Of a stretch of DNA of 64,000 bases, positions 33,942 through 47,085 are shown piece after piece. A program made the position numbers and the translations under genes. Location: NCBI RefSeq assembly GCF_905220415.1, contig NC_059543.1:3534001-3598000 (forward strand), read 5' to 3'. The notes under the pieces were generated by a model. The model did not search any database. It saw only the letters and a program-made list of their open reading frames with translations, and was not told where the DNA came from. Each line of letters opens with the position of its first letter. The first letter of the stretch is position 1. The DNA is from Colias croceus (lineage: Eukaryota > Arthropoda > Insecta > Lepidoptera > Pieridae).

Positions 33942-36900
33942 TCAGCTGACCAGAATTGTTTCAATTTTTAACAGCTGTCTTAGTTTATCTGTGACCCGTA
34001 TTAAAGCGACTTTAGAAGCGCGCACGTTGACTTTCTCTCCAGCACACAGAAGTTGATGGCATTGCGCTCGTTCTAGGAATTCTTGGGTTCGTATTTCACG
34101 CAGTAGCTCTTTAGGCGAACCCGAACCACAGTGTATTTGTTTGAGTAAAGATTCTTTTGACTTAATCTGCAAAACAAAACCTAATCAATAACGAGGTTCG
34201 AACTAAACATTATAAACAGATCGTTTGGTGAGGAATCTTCTTAACATTTTTATTAGCTTAGATAAAATACTGAATATTAAAAAAGAAGTGGAATTAAACG
34301 ACGATAGGAATACTCACCTGTAGAATATTGGTAACGTCTTGTAATAAACACCACAATCCATCCGCAGGCTGACCAGTTGCGGTTCGTAGACTGTAAAACG
34401 GTGGCAGAGGAGTCTCGGTACATTGAATTTCCATTGTAGCATCTGGAGTCGGCGGTGGTGATGCTGGCGGCGGCGACGATAATGGCTCACAACCAATTTC
34501 TTCTCGATCTAAATAAGACCGAAAAACAGACCATGTAAATCAACCCGCTAAAAACACAATTCCAAAGCAGAATATCATTGTGATATTTACTAACCAATAA
34601 TTTCAGTAGGCGGAGGGAACCTCCATGGATCGAGGGATCGTCCTTGAACATCTTCTATATGTAGGTGTATTAGTTTAGCAGCCATCCCTTCTGCTAGTTC
34701 TTCAGGCATTTGTCCAGCGTAAGTTCCAAGGATGGGATCCGCACCATAAGATAATAAAAGTCTTATGACTTCTATATGACTATTCTCGCACGCTTCGTGA
34801 AGAGGTCTGAAATGTTTAGAGCTTTTATTAATAAAAACAAAACACTATGAAGTCAGTTAACATTATTAGGAATATTTGACATTTAAAGTATTTAATAGAA
34901 ATCGAAGAAATTACCTAATTCCTCCTTGGGCGGCCGCAGAAACATTAGCACCATATTGGAGAAGTAATCTAGCAATCCTCACATGGCCTCTTGCGGCAGC
35001 TACGTGTAATGGGGTAAAACCAGCATTATCTTTTGCTGAAGGATCGGATTCCATTTTCTCTAAGCAGTAAGCTACGCAATCCTGTAACAAGATCAACTCA
35101 TTATTAACAATTCTTTATTTAATATAAACAAATAAGCAAAGTATTATGGACACTTACAGTAAAGCCAAGTCTAGCAGCCCGGTGAAGGTGCGTTTCTCCA
35201 ATACTTTTATTGATAAACCAGCCTTTAATTTCTTTTTGTATGTCATGGACGGATTCTGGTGATGGTTTGGGCGCCGGGCGACGAATTTTATTCCCATTCT
35301 CCTCTTTACGTATAACTTTCTTCTTTTTTCTAATGTAGTCGAACCCCGAACTCAATTTTCTTCTACCGAATAAGCGTTTTAATCGCCTTTTTGTAGTCCC
35401 TTCAGGATTAGCTATGGAACTGCTTTCTTCTTTTGAACTATTTTTTTCATCCGGTGTGGGGCTTTTTTCCTTTTTCACTTTATTTGATATTTCTTTCATT
35501 CTTTTGCCTGATAAAGATTTCATTATACTATTTCGTTTTTTTAATCTCATCATTCGCCCTTTAGCATCATTTCCTTTTAAGGATTTAGTACTTCTAAGGC
35601 CATCTCTGATAGAACTGGACCTTCGTTTTAATTTGTGTTTTAATATCTTAGGTTTCAATTTGGGTTTTGGTTCATTTTCTTTTTTAACTTCAATTGTTGG
35701 TTCATCTTCTATACAGTCATCTCTGCAAGATGTTGGTGGGGCAGAAGCGGGCCTATCATCACCAAATACTTCTTTTATAGTTGCTCTTTGCTTTAAGACT
35801 CGACTTTCTGTTCTTGTTCTAGATTTTAGAATTAAGGGAGCAAATTCCTCAGTAGCACCAATTAATCCATCTGTATCTTTGATGAATGCATCTCTAAAGG
35901 CAGTCACAGTTTCTTTTCTAAAAGCCCCTAAGTAAAATATATCCTCTAAAACTTTTTCTTTCTTGCCACTTAAGTTACCCTTATGACCGTTCTTAAGCAG
36001 ACCTAAGCTCGGGGTGGGTAAAAGTTCAGTAATATTTGAAGATTTTGATAACATTTTTGGCGTTTTCTCTTCTCTGTCTTTTGATCGCTTTTTAGAGCCT
36101 TCTCTTTTTCCACATCTTTGAATAAGAACATCAACGATAGAACTTCCACTCTTTCTAGGCTTTGTCGAAGATAGTACGGTTGACGTCGAAGCTTCAGAAT
36201 CGTAATGAAGCCTATTATGAGCTGAATAACTAGAATTTGATTCTAAATCGCTGTCCAACGTAGTTTTTTCAGGACGTCTATACAATTCATCTGTGGCAGC
36301 AGATGGTGCGGAAGAAGGTGCCGGAGATAAGGGCATAGGATCTAAATCTGGGAGAGAAGTAGAACCGCGCGTGAAATGAGCATTCGATCCTTTACCAAAA
36401 GGACCACCTGAGCGACCTCTTGGAATGGCTATCAGCCTTGTAGGCATCCGTAGTGATCTTTTATATCTATAAAGTTCTTCTTCCCAACCTGGGTGAAAAT
36501 CTGATCCATCGCCAAAGCCAGCTTTTCTAACTGGAGTTGAACTATTACTAGCACTGCTAGTTTCTAATTTTTTAGACGGAGAAGTTTTGGCAGATGTCTT
36601 GGTTGTGGACGGTGATTTTTCTTCAGTTTTTGTATTTTTTCGAGTTCTTAATCTGTTGCTTAGAGTATCTTCCTCACTTTCAGAACTAGACCCGTCGTTT
36701 ACCTCACACTTAATATTTTCTACAGATACTACTTTATTTTTTGATCTTACTGAGGATCGAGTTGCTTTAGACTTAATAGGTTTATCTGACTTTTCTTTGG
36801 TTGTAGAATCAAAAGATTTTCTTGTACTGGCATCGCAACATTCGAGTTTCACGATAGCAGATTTTTCCGATAGATCTTTGAGTAACTGATATTTTAATTG

Positions 36901-39900
36901 CTCGTGTCTCTCTTTTTCTTTTAAAATTTTACTTTTAATCAAAGGCTCGTCATCATCCGTTGATTCAGACTCTTCTTTTATAGTTGTTTTTAGCGGAACA
37001 CTTAAATCTTTTTCTTTCTTTATTGATATAGATGGTGATGATGTCGATTCACCTTTACTTTTATGTTTATTTTTATTTTGAGTTTTGCTTTTTATAGGTT
37101 TTTCGCTATGCCTATCAACTTTTTTATCAGGCTTACTTTTTATATTTTTTGTATCTTCCTTGTTTTTTACCATTATTTCTTCAGGAACTTCAATTAAACT
37201 GGTACTCTCTTCTTTTTCTATTGGTTCTTGCTTTATATTAATTAAAGGTATTTCATTTAAAATACTTTCCGAAGTATGGCTGCCATTCTCGCTTATAGCT
37301 TTGCTATTTTTTAATTCAAATTCATTACTATCCAATGTATCGGACTTTCTGGATTTCTTTTTATGACATCCAGATTTTAATTGTTCAACAAAACTCTCAC
37401 AGGCAGTAGCCCAATCCATGTCCAAATCGTCGACACTTTCATTTACGTTTTCTATAGGATTGTTATCATGAATATCAAGGTTTATTTCACTTTTAATAGA
37501 CATGACTGCATCTTTTTCTATTTCTTCTATATTCATTGGTTCTGATTTTACTTCCGCTAAAGAGACTTCGACATTTGGTTTTTCATTTTTTATGACAGAT
37601 TCTAAACGTAAATTATCCTCACGAATTTGATTAAATAGATGTTGTTTCTGGGATTTTGGAAGCACTTTTTCCTTTTCATTATTGTTGAGTTGTGTACTTG
37701 GACGTGATTCTAATTTAATAGAATTGTCTTGTGATGGTGGCATAACCTTGAGTTCAGCTTTAGTTCTTATTCTAGATGCGACATCACTTTCAGGCGATTT
37801 ACTTTTGTTGTCATAGCTATCAAATCGTTGATATTCTGAATCACATGGTATAGAATCTATGGCTTTGGGCATTTGTATGTGATTACCTAAACTTGGTATC
37901 ACTTTATTTTGAACAACTTTGGACATATTTTTGTTACATATCTCATGATCATTGTCTTTAGTTAAGTCCGTTATTTCTATCACAGAATCATCTACATCAT
38001 CTATAACAATGAGATCAGGAACTGATGTATTAGATTTAGCATTTTCTAAATTAGCAGACTGTCTTGTTTCTAAGCTAATCCTTAGGAGACTGCGAACATT
38101 TTTATCTGAATGTTGAAAAGTACCTGGGGTATCTACATGTTGAGGAAGTGTGTCTCTGCCTGGAATTTTTTGTATTATATGTCGATTCGATAAATACTTA
38201 TCTTGGTAGTGAGCGTGATAATCATTTACCTCCCTTGACGTTTCTGCCGGATATGCGCTTCTAGAATAAGCTGGATTCACATTCACATGACTATCATGAT
38301 AAACGTGTATGGGATGTTTGATGTCATGTTGATAAGTTTCAAATCTTTTATGACTAGTGTAGTCGTAAACTGGACGGCTCATCAGATCACGCTGTTCCCT
38401 AGCTGATTGATTAAGCCTTTCCCCTCGACTATCAGCTGGCCAAGCATCACGTCTGGGGATTTTTTCTGGAATGTTGCTAACAACGGGTCCTGCTATACGT
38501 TTTCTCTCAATTACTTTGCCATCTTCTCGTATTCTATCATCATTCACAGGTCTGGTAAGATCTATTCGAGGAACATAGTCGTTTCGACTTATAGTTGAAC
38601 TACTGTACTTTGCTCGTTCAGAATAAACTTGGTGACGAGATTCAGTAGGATAATTATCACTTATTAATCGAGCACTCTCATACGATCCATTATATCGAAT
38701 CGGTGAGTGACATTGTTGAGAAGCTGCCCCATATCGAAGTCGCTCCCTATATTGCGCAAAATCAGGCGCAAAATCAACTTTATGCGATGAAACTAATCGA
38801 TCAGTCACTACATGTCTATTATTTGTTAATCGAGGTTGCAGTGGTAAAGATTTATTTTCCATGGACATGGAATCGATGACATCATCTTGAGTTGTAGAAG
38901 AGTCAGCCGAATTTTTAACTGTTTTCACAGAGAGATCTAATGGTGACTCTCGCTTTTGTTTTGTTTGATTCATTTCGTTTACTAATGACGTAACTGACAC
39001 AGTCATTCTTGCTTGTTGATTAGGATATCCAGATTTGATAGTAGAACGAGACGGAGATGTCTGTATTTGATTTGTGGCTGTGTAGGCATAGTTCGTTTTC
39101 GGTGCAACGGCTGGCCGATACGGGGGTCGCACGGGCACCGACGAATTACTTTGAACTATCGGAACGGATGCACTTTGATATCTTGTAGAAGATGTAGAAG
39201 GTGTAGGATAATGGTAACTGTTTCTTGAATCTAAAGGTACACTTTTATTTATATAATCTACGCGACCTTGAATTCTTGAATCGTGTAGATGTGGTGGTGG
39301 TATAGGCGCAGGAGTCCGATCAGATCTAACGGAATAATGCGAGCTCATTGTATCTGGTACATTGTGTTTGTATGGTAAAGGTTGGATGGGTTCCATTCTG
39401 TGATTTGTCTTATGAGACAAATTTGACGAAGTAGGCCGATATCCCGAATACGTATGTTGGGGATCGTATTTTCTTTGAGGCAATGATGGATGTCTCTCAA
39501 AATGTGAAGTACGCGAGATGGAGGCGGTGGTTTCACGACGCTGTGGTAATGTTGCATACATACCACCAGAAGATGTAATGCGTTTAGTTGGAGGTAATGC
39601 CTGAGGATGATATATTGGTGGAACGCGATCGTTATGAGGTGGTGGCGCTTGCGGCTGCATAACATACCTTTGCGCTGGTGGACTAGAAGCACTAGTGTCA
39701 TTTAAACGTTGAATAGTATGCTGTGTCATTGTACTGGACATACGTGCATAAGTTTGAGGGCTTTGACGTAAAATTGTTGATGGTTGTGGGGATGCAACTA
39801 TAGGTCCGTGAGAGTTCCTACTACTGTCTGCTATAGAGGTTTCATATTGATAGCGAGGATATGGATCTGCTGATCTACTGGCAGGATATGGATCAGGTGG

Positions 39901-40473
39901 GCGACCGGACACAAAATCTTCGATAGGTCTTATTGTCGGAGTTTGACCTCGATGTACCGGAGCTCGATATTGTTGAGTTTCTATGGGTTCCGGTGCCTGA
40001 GGTGGTTGCAACGGAGCTGTCGAAGGTGGCCTTGCTGGCGAAGGACAGGGTGCCGCAGGTGCTGGAGCTGGCGACGGTAATGTATGTGCTGTCGGTTTGC
40101 GTATAATATGAGAAGGTGGTGAAATAGCGCCAACTGGTTCTTCTTCATCTTCGGGCTCTGGCTGTTCACGTCGTTTTTCTGCAGCTTCTCGCATCACAGT
40201 AGCCTTATGTATTATATGTGGTTCGGGTTCTATTGGTTCCGAAGGTGGGCGTGGAGGAACTACAACTGGTGTTGGTGTCGGCGTAGATGGTGGTGCCGCA
40301 GCAGCGGACGGTGGGCGCGATGACGGTGCTGGTGCCCCTGACATTGCTGGAGTGCCTTCTTCTGGCGGAGTTCCCGATGGCCACATGGATTGTCCTGAAC
40401 CTTCTTGTGCTTTTGGCACTCCCATAAAATACTGGCGCGTCCCTTCCAGAACATTGTTGAAAGAAACATCCAT
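33942..40473 (-). CDS. BCOR: BCOR-type Polycomb corepressor (ankyrin repeats plus PUFD-like C-terminus)
   Basis: Five coding exons on the minus strand: 40473-35158 (within an exon reaching 40500), 35081-34915, 34806-34595, 34508-34318 and 34166-33942; about 2036 residues. The first ATG (MDVSFNNVLEGTRQYF) follows an acceptor at 40501. The first 1750 residues are Pro/Ser/Lys-rich and mostly disordered. The C-terminus has ankyrin repeats closely resembling human BCOR (GETHLHRAARLGF, DNAGFTPLHVAAARGH, LLLSYGADP), then an acidic-proline linker and a terminal domain in the PUFD position (PFYSLRTATGQ, WCLLQDVTNIL, VTDKLRQLL). In BCOR, PUFD binds PCGF1 of the PRC1.1 complex, which ubiquitinates H2A. 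PLDLS near residue 510 is a CtBP-binding motif; VIDDVDDSVIEITDL near 820 looks like SUMO-interaction motifs; IKQEP is a SUMO-site candidate. Confidence 0.9.
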
Positions 40474-41579
40474 GCTACGATTTCCGTTTCTGCTGGAAAC
40501 CTGAAAAGGATTATTTTTCAATTAGTAAGTATATTTGCGTTATACATATTATAATAAAATATAATAAGGTATTAATTGATTAACTATTTTTAGCATAGAG
40601 TGCTCGTTTATTCGAGAAGACTACCTAACATTAATTAAATATTGAAATTTTACAAGCACATTTATTCCGTTTCGTCGAAAAGTTTTCGTAACACTTAGTC
40701 AAGTGCATATTAGTCAAATATAATATAGTTGAGTGAGCGATGGGGTCGTTACCCGTCGGCTGCCCTTGAGCGTTCTTCGCCCTCGGTTCGCCGCCCGCCA
40801 CCGACAACGGCAACCTCACGCACAATACGCACACCCACTTATAAATATTTTCGCGTGAAAACTTTTTACTTGTGATAAATATTTTTTTTTTTCATGTTCA
40901 GCACCGAGTTTCGTAATCGTAGTATCAAAAGATATTATCGAGAAAGCTTATCTTATAAAACTTATAACTTATTCAATCCATTTTCATTATTAGCTCTGAT
41001 GAATGCTTTAATCAAATGGATACTCTTATAAAGTGTGCATTTGCACTTATTTTCTACAAGTTAAAGTAAATCAATATGTAATATGTACATATTGCAGTAT
41101 TGTACAGTAGATACCTAGTAATGAAACACATTTTACTTGTCATATTTGATACAAATATTTTAATCCAAACTAAAAAAACTGAACTTGACATTTATATTGA
41201 AAGATCACGTCGAAGTATGGTAAATTAACCGTGGTGACGACCAAGGTGACGACCACGTGACGACGGATTCAAAACGGTTAATCGTATTCATTCTACAGTT
41301 CTATACTCTCCAAGCTTTTTGGCCGGGCTGAAGTGAGGCATGAGTCGATGCGTACAATGTTAAATATTCACTATCCCACGGAAATAAGAACTACCATAAT
41401 GAGCATTGAGCGAGATGACAGTAATGTCAACTTCAGCCCGCCTGTGAAGTTCTCTGTGCCTGTGTTTACGTACTTAATTAGATTGTTTATATATTTCGAA
41501 GATATTTCGTATACGTAAATGTTCTATATAGAATTTCACATGTGAAAACATTTTCTGAATAGACTATAATAAAAAAAAA

Positions 41580-42158
41580 ACCGGCCAAGTGCGAGTCGGG
41601 CTCGCGCACAAAGGGTTCCGTAGCAGCAAATATAATAAATTACAGTTAAATCAACCTATCTCAAAAACTATAAGAGATACTTTGATCAAACCAAAAATCG
41701 TTGAAAGAGTTAATTAGCATGCATCACCTCTATTTTTTTTAGAATTTTATACCCCGTAGTTATAAAAATAGAGGGGGGGGGACATACTTTTTACGACTTT
41801 GAGAGCTGATATCTCAAAAACCGTTCACTTTAAGAAAAATGTTTTTTAGAAAACTTTATATCATTTTAAAAGACCTTTCCATTGATACCCCACACGGGTA
41901 TGTACATCGAAAAAAAAAATTTCATCCCTCAGTTACATGTATGGGGGGCCCCACCCCCAATTCTTTTTTTTACTATTTAGTGTCATATTTTTGTAGCGGT
42001 TCATACAACACATATTCCCATCAAATTTCATCACTGTAGTACTTATAGTTTCCGAGTAAATCGGCTGTGACAGACGGACAGACGGACAGACGGACAGACG
42101 GACATGACGAAACTATAAGGGTTCCGTTTTTGCCATTTTGGCTACGGAACCCTAAAAA
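41580..42158 (+). repeat. CCGGCCAAGTGCGAG repeat, copy 1
   Basis: Starts ACCGGCCAAGTGCGAGTCGG and ends GGCTACGGAACCCTAAAAA. It includes four GACGGACA units. GGGTTCCGTAGC near the start and GCTACGGAACCC at the end are inverted. Family well known to me in Lepidoptera, mechanism not certain. Copy 2 (42620-43201) differs only in homopolymer lengths as far as I can see. Confidence 0.85.
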
Positions 42159-42619
42159 TGCTCATTATTTTGAATTTTGATAGTTTCCAAGTTTGAATAT
42201 TGCAACTAGACGAGTAAATAAGTCGATATATAGAAATAGAATCGTATTATTTAGTCTTGCTGTATTGTATTACCATCCATTAAATATTTATTTATGAAAT
42301 ATAATATATTGTTTACTCACATTGACATGTGACGTACCTACGTTACTTTTCAAGGAATATATTACAAAACCTTACAAAACATCCTTAAAAAAATCAAATC
42401 AATCACTTACATTTCACTCAATTAGCTTCTTTATTAATATTATACGAATTTTTTAATCTCAGTGGGGAATTGCCGTCTTGTTTATGAAAGCAGTGATATA
42501 ATCTAACAACCTGCAGCTTATCTGACCTAGTTTTAAAAGAATTCCAATTCTTACTAGTCGAGTTCTTCGTGATACCGGAAACTGTTGCCAACGTCTACGC
42601 ATTCGATGATAAAGATAAA

Positions 42620-43201
42620 AACCGGCCAAGTGCGAGTCGGGCTCGCGCACAAAGGGTTCCGTAGCAGCAAATATAATAAATTACAGTTAAATCAACCTAT
42701 CTCAAAAACTATAAGAGATACTTTGATCAAACCAAAAATCGTTGAAAGAGTTAATTAGCATGCATCACCTCTATTTTTTTTTAGAATTTTATACCCCGTA
42801 GTTATAAAAATAGAGGGGGGGGGGACATACTTTTTACGACTTTGAGAGCTGATATCTCAAAAACCGTTCACTTTAAGAAAAATGTTTTTTAGAAAACTTT
42901 ATATCATTTTAAAAGACCTTTCCATTGATACCCCACACGGGTATGTACATCGAAAAAAAAAATTTCATCCCTCAGTTACATGTATGGGGGGCCCCACCCC
43001 CAATTCTTTTTTTTACTATTTAGTGTCATATTTTTGTAGCGGTTCATACAACACATATTCCCATCAAATTTCATCACTGTAGTACTTATAGTTTCCGAGT
43101 AAATCGGCTGTGACAGACGGACAGACGGACAGACGGACAGACGGACATGACGAAACTATAAGGGTTCCGTTTTTGCCATTTTGGCTACGGAACCCTAAAA
43201 A
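42620..43201 (+). repeat. CCGGCCAAGTGCGAG repeat, copy 2
   Basis: Same sequence and orientation as copy 1, with one or two extra bases in T and G runs. The flanks differ, so it is not a simple tandem duplication. The identical 66-codon frame found in both copies is part of the repeat. Confidence 0.85.
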
Positions 43202-43576
43202 TAGCCAAGACTCAATCCGATCCATGTATAAGTTACCTATATTATCTTGTATCCTATCAATTGGATCAGTATCACAATAACTTCTTATTTGTACATACGA
43301 GCGAATGCTTATTAGAATGACTGACCCCACTATGTCAAATTCGTTTAGTGTAAACAGGCGTAGAGCATTTTTCCGTTGTTCTCAGTGCGAATGAAAAAAT
43401 TCTGTGCAATGTATTGAACAACACAGAATACGAGTATTCGTTTACACTAAAAGATCACGAATTCACGAGAAATGCTATTGCCTAGCTCTATGTTTGTTTG
43501 ATATAAATGCACCGTTACAATTTCAAAGTAGAAAATAAAATTATTCGTGAGGATATAAAGTCAAAATAAATATTAC

Positions 43577-43655
43577 CTTTACGACGGCTACCCTGCTTGG
43601 TGAGAAAGGAAGCACCCGAGTTCGTTCATTTCTCTGTTTACTGGGTCAACGCCAC
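43577..43655 (-). other. Probable noncoding 5' exon of BCOR with a short uORF
   Basis: On the minus strand a 79-nt segment runs from TTCCAG|GTGGCG to CGTAAAG|GTAATA, with good acceptor and donor. All three frames are closed, so it is untranslated. Its ATG (43629-43627) opens a 13-codon frame that stops within the exon (TAG at 43590-43588). Splicing to 40500 would place it upstream of the BCOR start. A further upstream exon is implied but not found. Confidence 0.45.
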
Positions 43656-46109
43656 CTGGAAGAATTAAATTATTTCTTTAATGGCATGTCTTTCTCAATT
43701 TAGTACCCGCATTTATTATAGTGTGGTTATTATTATTTGTCAATGTCAAATAAGTCCAAATTATGGAAAATGCTATAAAGTTGCAAAAGAAAGAAATTAT
43801 AATAACGAATAATTGTGGTTTGTCTCTTTCTAAAATTCAGCTTAGTTGGCATGATAAAAGTTATATTGTATGTGTACATATTACATTAGTGATAGCAGAT
43901 TATTAACTTAGTCATTATTATACAATAATCCGCATTCAAAGTTGATAATTGATAAGCCTGACGCCTGTATATGAATAAATATTCAAACTTCTCATAAATT
44001 CCATTGAACATTGACCCACATAGTACATTCATCGATAAATACATAACTATACAGTTCAGTATATCATGTGAATTGACTTGTAAAGTGCCTTTGTTGAATA
44101 CAAAATATTACAATAGCTATTCTGTAAACAGGATTAAATATATTACACAACTACTTGAATAAAAATCACACGATAGATTTAAATAAGCTAGTTTTGCTAT
44201 CTTGGTGGCCTGTCGGCTGTCTCGGTGTCAAGCTCGCAAAATTAACAAAATGTACATGTTTGAATGATTCGTGTCGATTTATATACCTAATAGGTATGAA
44301 TGTTCGAAAGAAACGCAAAATTTGTTTTGTTTTTAAAATTTACAACCCAATTTGTGATAGGTATCGTATATCTTGTCACTGATAAAATTTATTACTTAAG
44401 GCTTAAGATTAGATGAGAAGAAAACAATCTAATTTTAATACAATTAATTATTAAAATTATATTATAATATTATGATTCATTTACTCGGAAATTGAAATCA
44501 TTGTCCTACTCGTCAATTCAGTTATAATGGCACACCTTCTAGTATCTAATCACGAATTTAATCCTTTACTTCTGTGAAGGATGTGAATAATTCATTAAGA
44601 TAAAGTGTTGTATCTTTTTGATCGATAAAACAATATTTGTGTGTGGGTAACACTATTTACGTACATGACGCGGCACAGCTGTGTCGGGTCAATGCCCCTA
44701 AAGCGCGCGAAACAAGGTGAAACGAAACTTCGTATAGGTACTTTTTGTCTTAGCTAAAAACTGTGCGAACCAGTAGTAAATATCACTGGAAATCATCTAT
44801 TTACATTTGTAAAATCTATGTATCGTCCTTAGGTATCGTCATTAAAATTATTACAAAAATATAACGATTTCTTTGCCTAAAAGAGTGAATGAACTATTTT
44901 ATTCGTCCCATAAAAGAGAATTTAAATTAAACTATGTATTCTAAAAAAGAAATAAAGATGACGAAATATGTAATTTAATATAGGTATGATGTTATCATAA
45001 TATCAGCTCATTAATAAAATAAAGTGGCAAATAAATGGTGAAATTAAACTTCCCACGATGCAGATGGTGAATGTCAATAATGTCACCAATATACAATTTT
45101 TTTTTTATTTCTCCCAGATAGGTATTTTCATTCAACATTTTTTTAAGTAATATTCGATTGATGCGCACGCATGTAAGATGACTGAAGTAGGTACCTATTT
45201 GATCTCGTTTTAGTAAAAATTACGAGGAAACGACGCGGACGTCGCGTCGGTATTGTTTTGAACTTATGTGAAAAACTCCACAATTTATAAGTTATTCACC
45301 TTTCTGAAAACCCGATGACGCATAACTTAGCATTATTATGTAATCATTAACATTGTTCCACCAACACATCAATATAAGTCTTTACACACAATACAAAGCT
45401 GTGCTTTACCTACTATCAGAAGGACTAATGGACGTTTTTTCTGTAAATCGATATGTAGCAAGAACATACAGTTAAAGATGAAAAGTTCGCGAGTTTGTGA
45501 CCCTATTAATAACCTCCTAAGCCCTCAGAAATCGTCGCCTATAATGGAACTATGTAGGTACATAATTACAATATGTACGCATTTTCATTTAAGGGCCTCA
45601 CTGCAATAAAAAAATTAACCTTTCAATTCTTGTTTTCAAAATTTACATTTATTTCCCTCCTTATTTTACAGGTCGTAAAGAAAACTAACTACACATTTTC
45701 CAATCCTCTACAGTCTACACTCTACACTATAATTTGTTAGATTTAATCATATCAGCCTCCAAATTGTTGATAATTAACATATTATAAAATCATCAAATAA
45801 CAAGACATCCCTTTCAGTGTTTGAACACGTAATTTCAAAGTCCATTTATTTTGACACCCTCCAATACGTAACTATAGTAGATAGCAATAACTGCCTTCTA
45901 CGCATACATTGGCGCATTCTATAGGGAGAGTGTAGGGGAACGAAAATTGTATCCTCTCGTCGCCCTTGCTACAGCATCAAATAAGTAATTTTGGGTACGG
46001 GGTGCCATTTAATTGAATTGATAGACAAATAAGGAAAACTGTTTCTTATTGCAATAATCATGTAAACAATGACTAATTTACGAACATTTTTCCCTGTCGG
46101 AATGAGATA

Positions 46110-46285
46110 TAAATATATCCTTAACTAGCGGTCCGCCCATGGTACATATGGTACATATTTCGCAATAAAAGTTATTCTATATTCTTTCTCAGGGTCTAAA
46201 GATTGTCTGTGCCAAATTTCATTAAAATCGGTCCAGTAGTTTATGCGTGAAAACCATACATACATACATAGTACATACAGTACGC
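46110..46285 (+). repeat. Dispersed repeat fragment ending in CATA units
   Basis: CTAGCGGTCCGCCCATGGTAC, split as CTAGCGGTCC and GCCCATGGTAC, then AATTTCATTAAAATCGGTCC, AGTAGTTTATGCGTGAAAAC and (CATA)n. The layout parallels 46825-47085. Confidence 0.55.
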
Positions 46286-46824
46286 GTCACGTAAAAAGAA
46301 CGCTGGATGAAAGTGATGGGGTGTGTTTGCGCATGGATCGAGTTTTGCACGTAAGCTATGTGCCGATTATTTTATTTTTAAACTAGGCTCGCGAATCTTG
46401 GCTTCGGAACTACCTATTTGTTATTCTTATACCACCTCATAACACCAAATAGAGCGATAAATCGCCAATGCGCAGCGTTCTTTTTACTTTACGCGACCTG
46501 TACAAACCTTTCCTCTTTATAATATCCTATAGATGAGTCTCGCAAAAGGGGAATTAATAAAAACATTGAAAAGTTGAAATACTTCCGTGAAATATATTTA
46601 TTATTTACCTATTTATTTATAAATATATTATAAGTTTTTCCAAGTAACGAACACTTAATGAATTTTTATTGTCGTTAAATTAGCGTGAGTTTCTTCATTC
46701 TTAGCAGCATTCATTTAGCAGCTAAACGTTATATTATGCAAGTATTACTAGACATGCACGTGTACACAATAAATGATCTATTTTTGTTGTATAAGTAATA
46801 ATATAAACATAAAATTATATAGCA

Positions 46825-47085
46825 CTAGATTTCCGCCCGCGGCTTCGCCCGCGTTTGAAAAGGAAAACCCGCATAGTTCCCGTTCCCGTGGGATTTCCGG
46901 GATAATAACTATCCTATGTGTTAATCCGAGTTACCCTCTATATGTGTGCTAAATTTCATTGTAATCGGTTCAGTAGTTTTTACGTGAAAGAGTAACAAAC
47001 ATCCATACATCCATACATCCAAACATCCATACATCCATACATCCTTACAAACTTTCGCCTTTATATTAAATAATATTAGATTAGA
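46825..47085 (+). repeat. CCGCGGCTTCGCCCGCG repeat with an 8-bp tandem tail
   Basis: Head CCGCCCGCGGCTTCGCCCGC, middle CCCGTGGGATTTCCGGGATA and AAATTTCATTGTAATCGG, tail of about six ATCCATAC units, end CGCCTTTATATTA. The inverted relative is at 61675-61880. This is a canonical lepidopteran short interspersed repeat. Confidence 0.75.

Larger units (their letters stand above)
40501..43576 (-). other. First visible intron of BCOR with repeat insertions
   Basis: Lies between the noncoding exon at 43577-43655 and the first coding exon. It holds two nearly identical repeats (41580-42158, 42620-43201). A GC-richer patch at 40740-40830 could be an alternative promoter, without proof. The rest is AT-rich. 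Confidence 0.5.

Noticed and set aside
35414..35935. 173-codon plus-strand frame within BCOR
   Set aside because: Antisense of a lysine-rich coding region, which gives Phe/Leu-rich nonsense.
40474..40521. Extension of the BCOR frame upstream of the chosen ATG
   Set aside because: The extension crosses TTTTCAG at 40507-40501, a good splice acceptor, and begins with TTG. The first ATG after the acceptor is at 40473.
41839..42039. 66-codon frame, identical to one at 42882-43082
   Set aside because: Part of a duplicated noncoding repeat, with no start context or homology.
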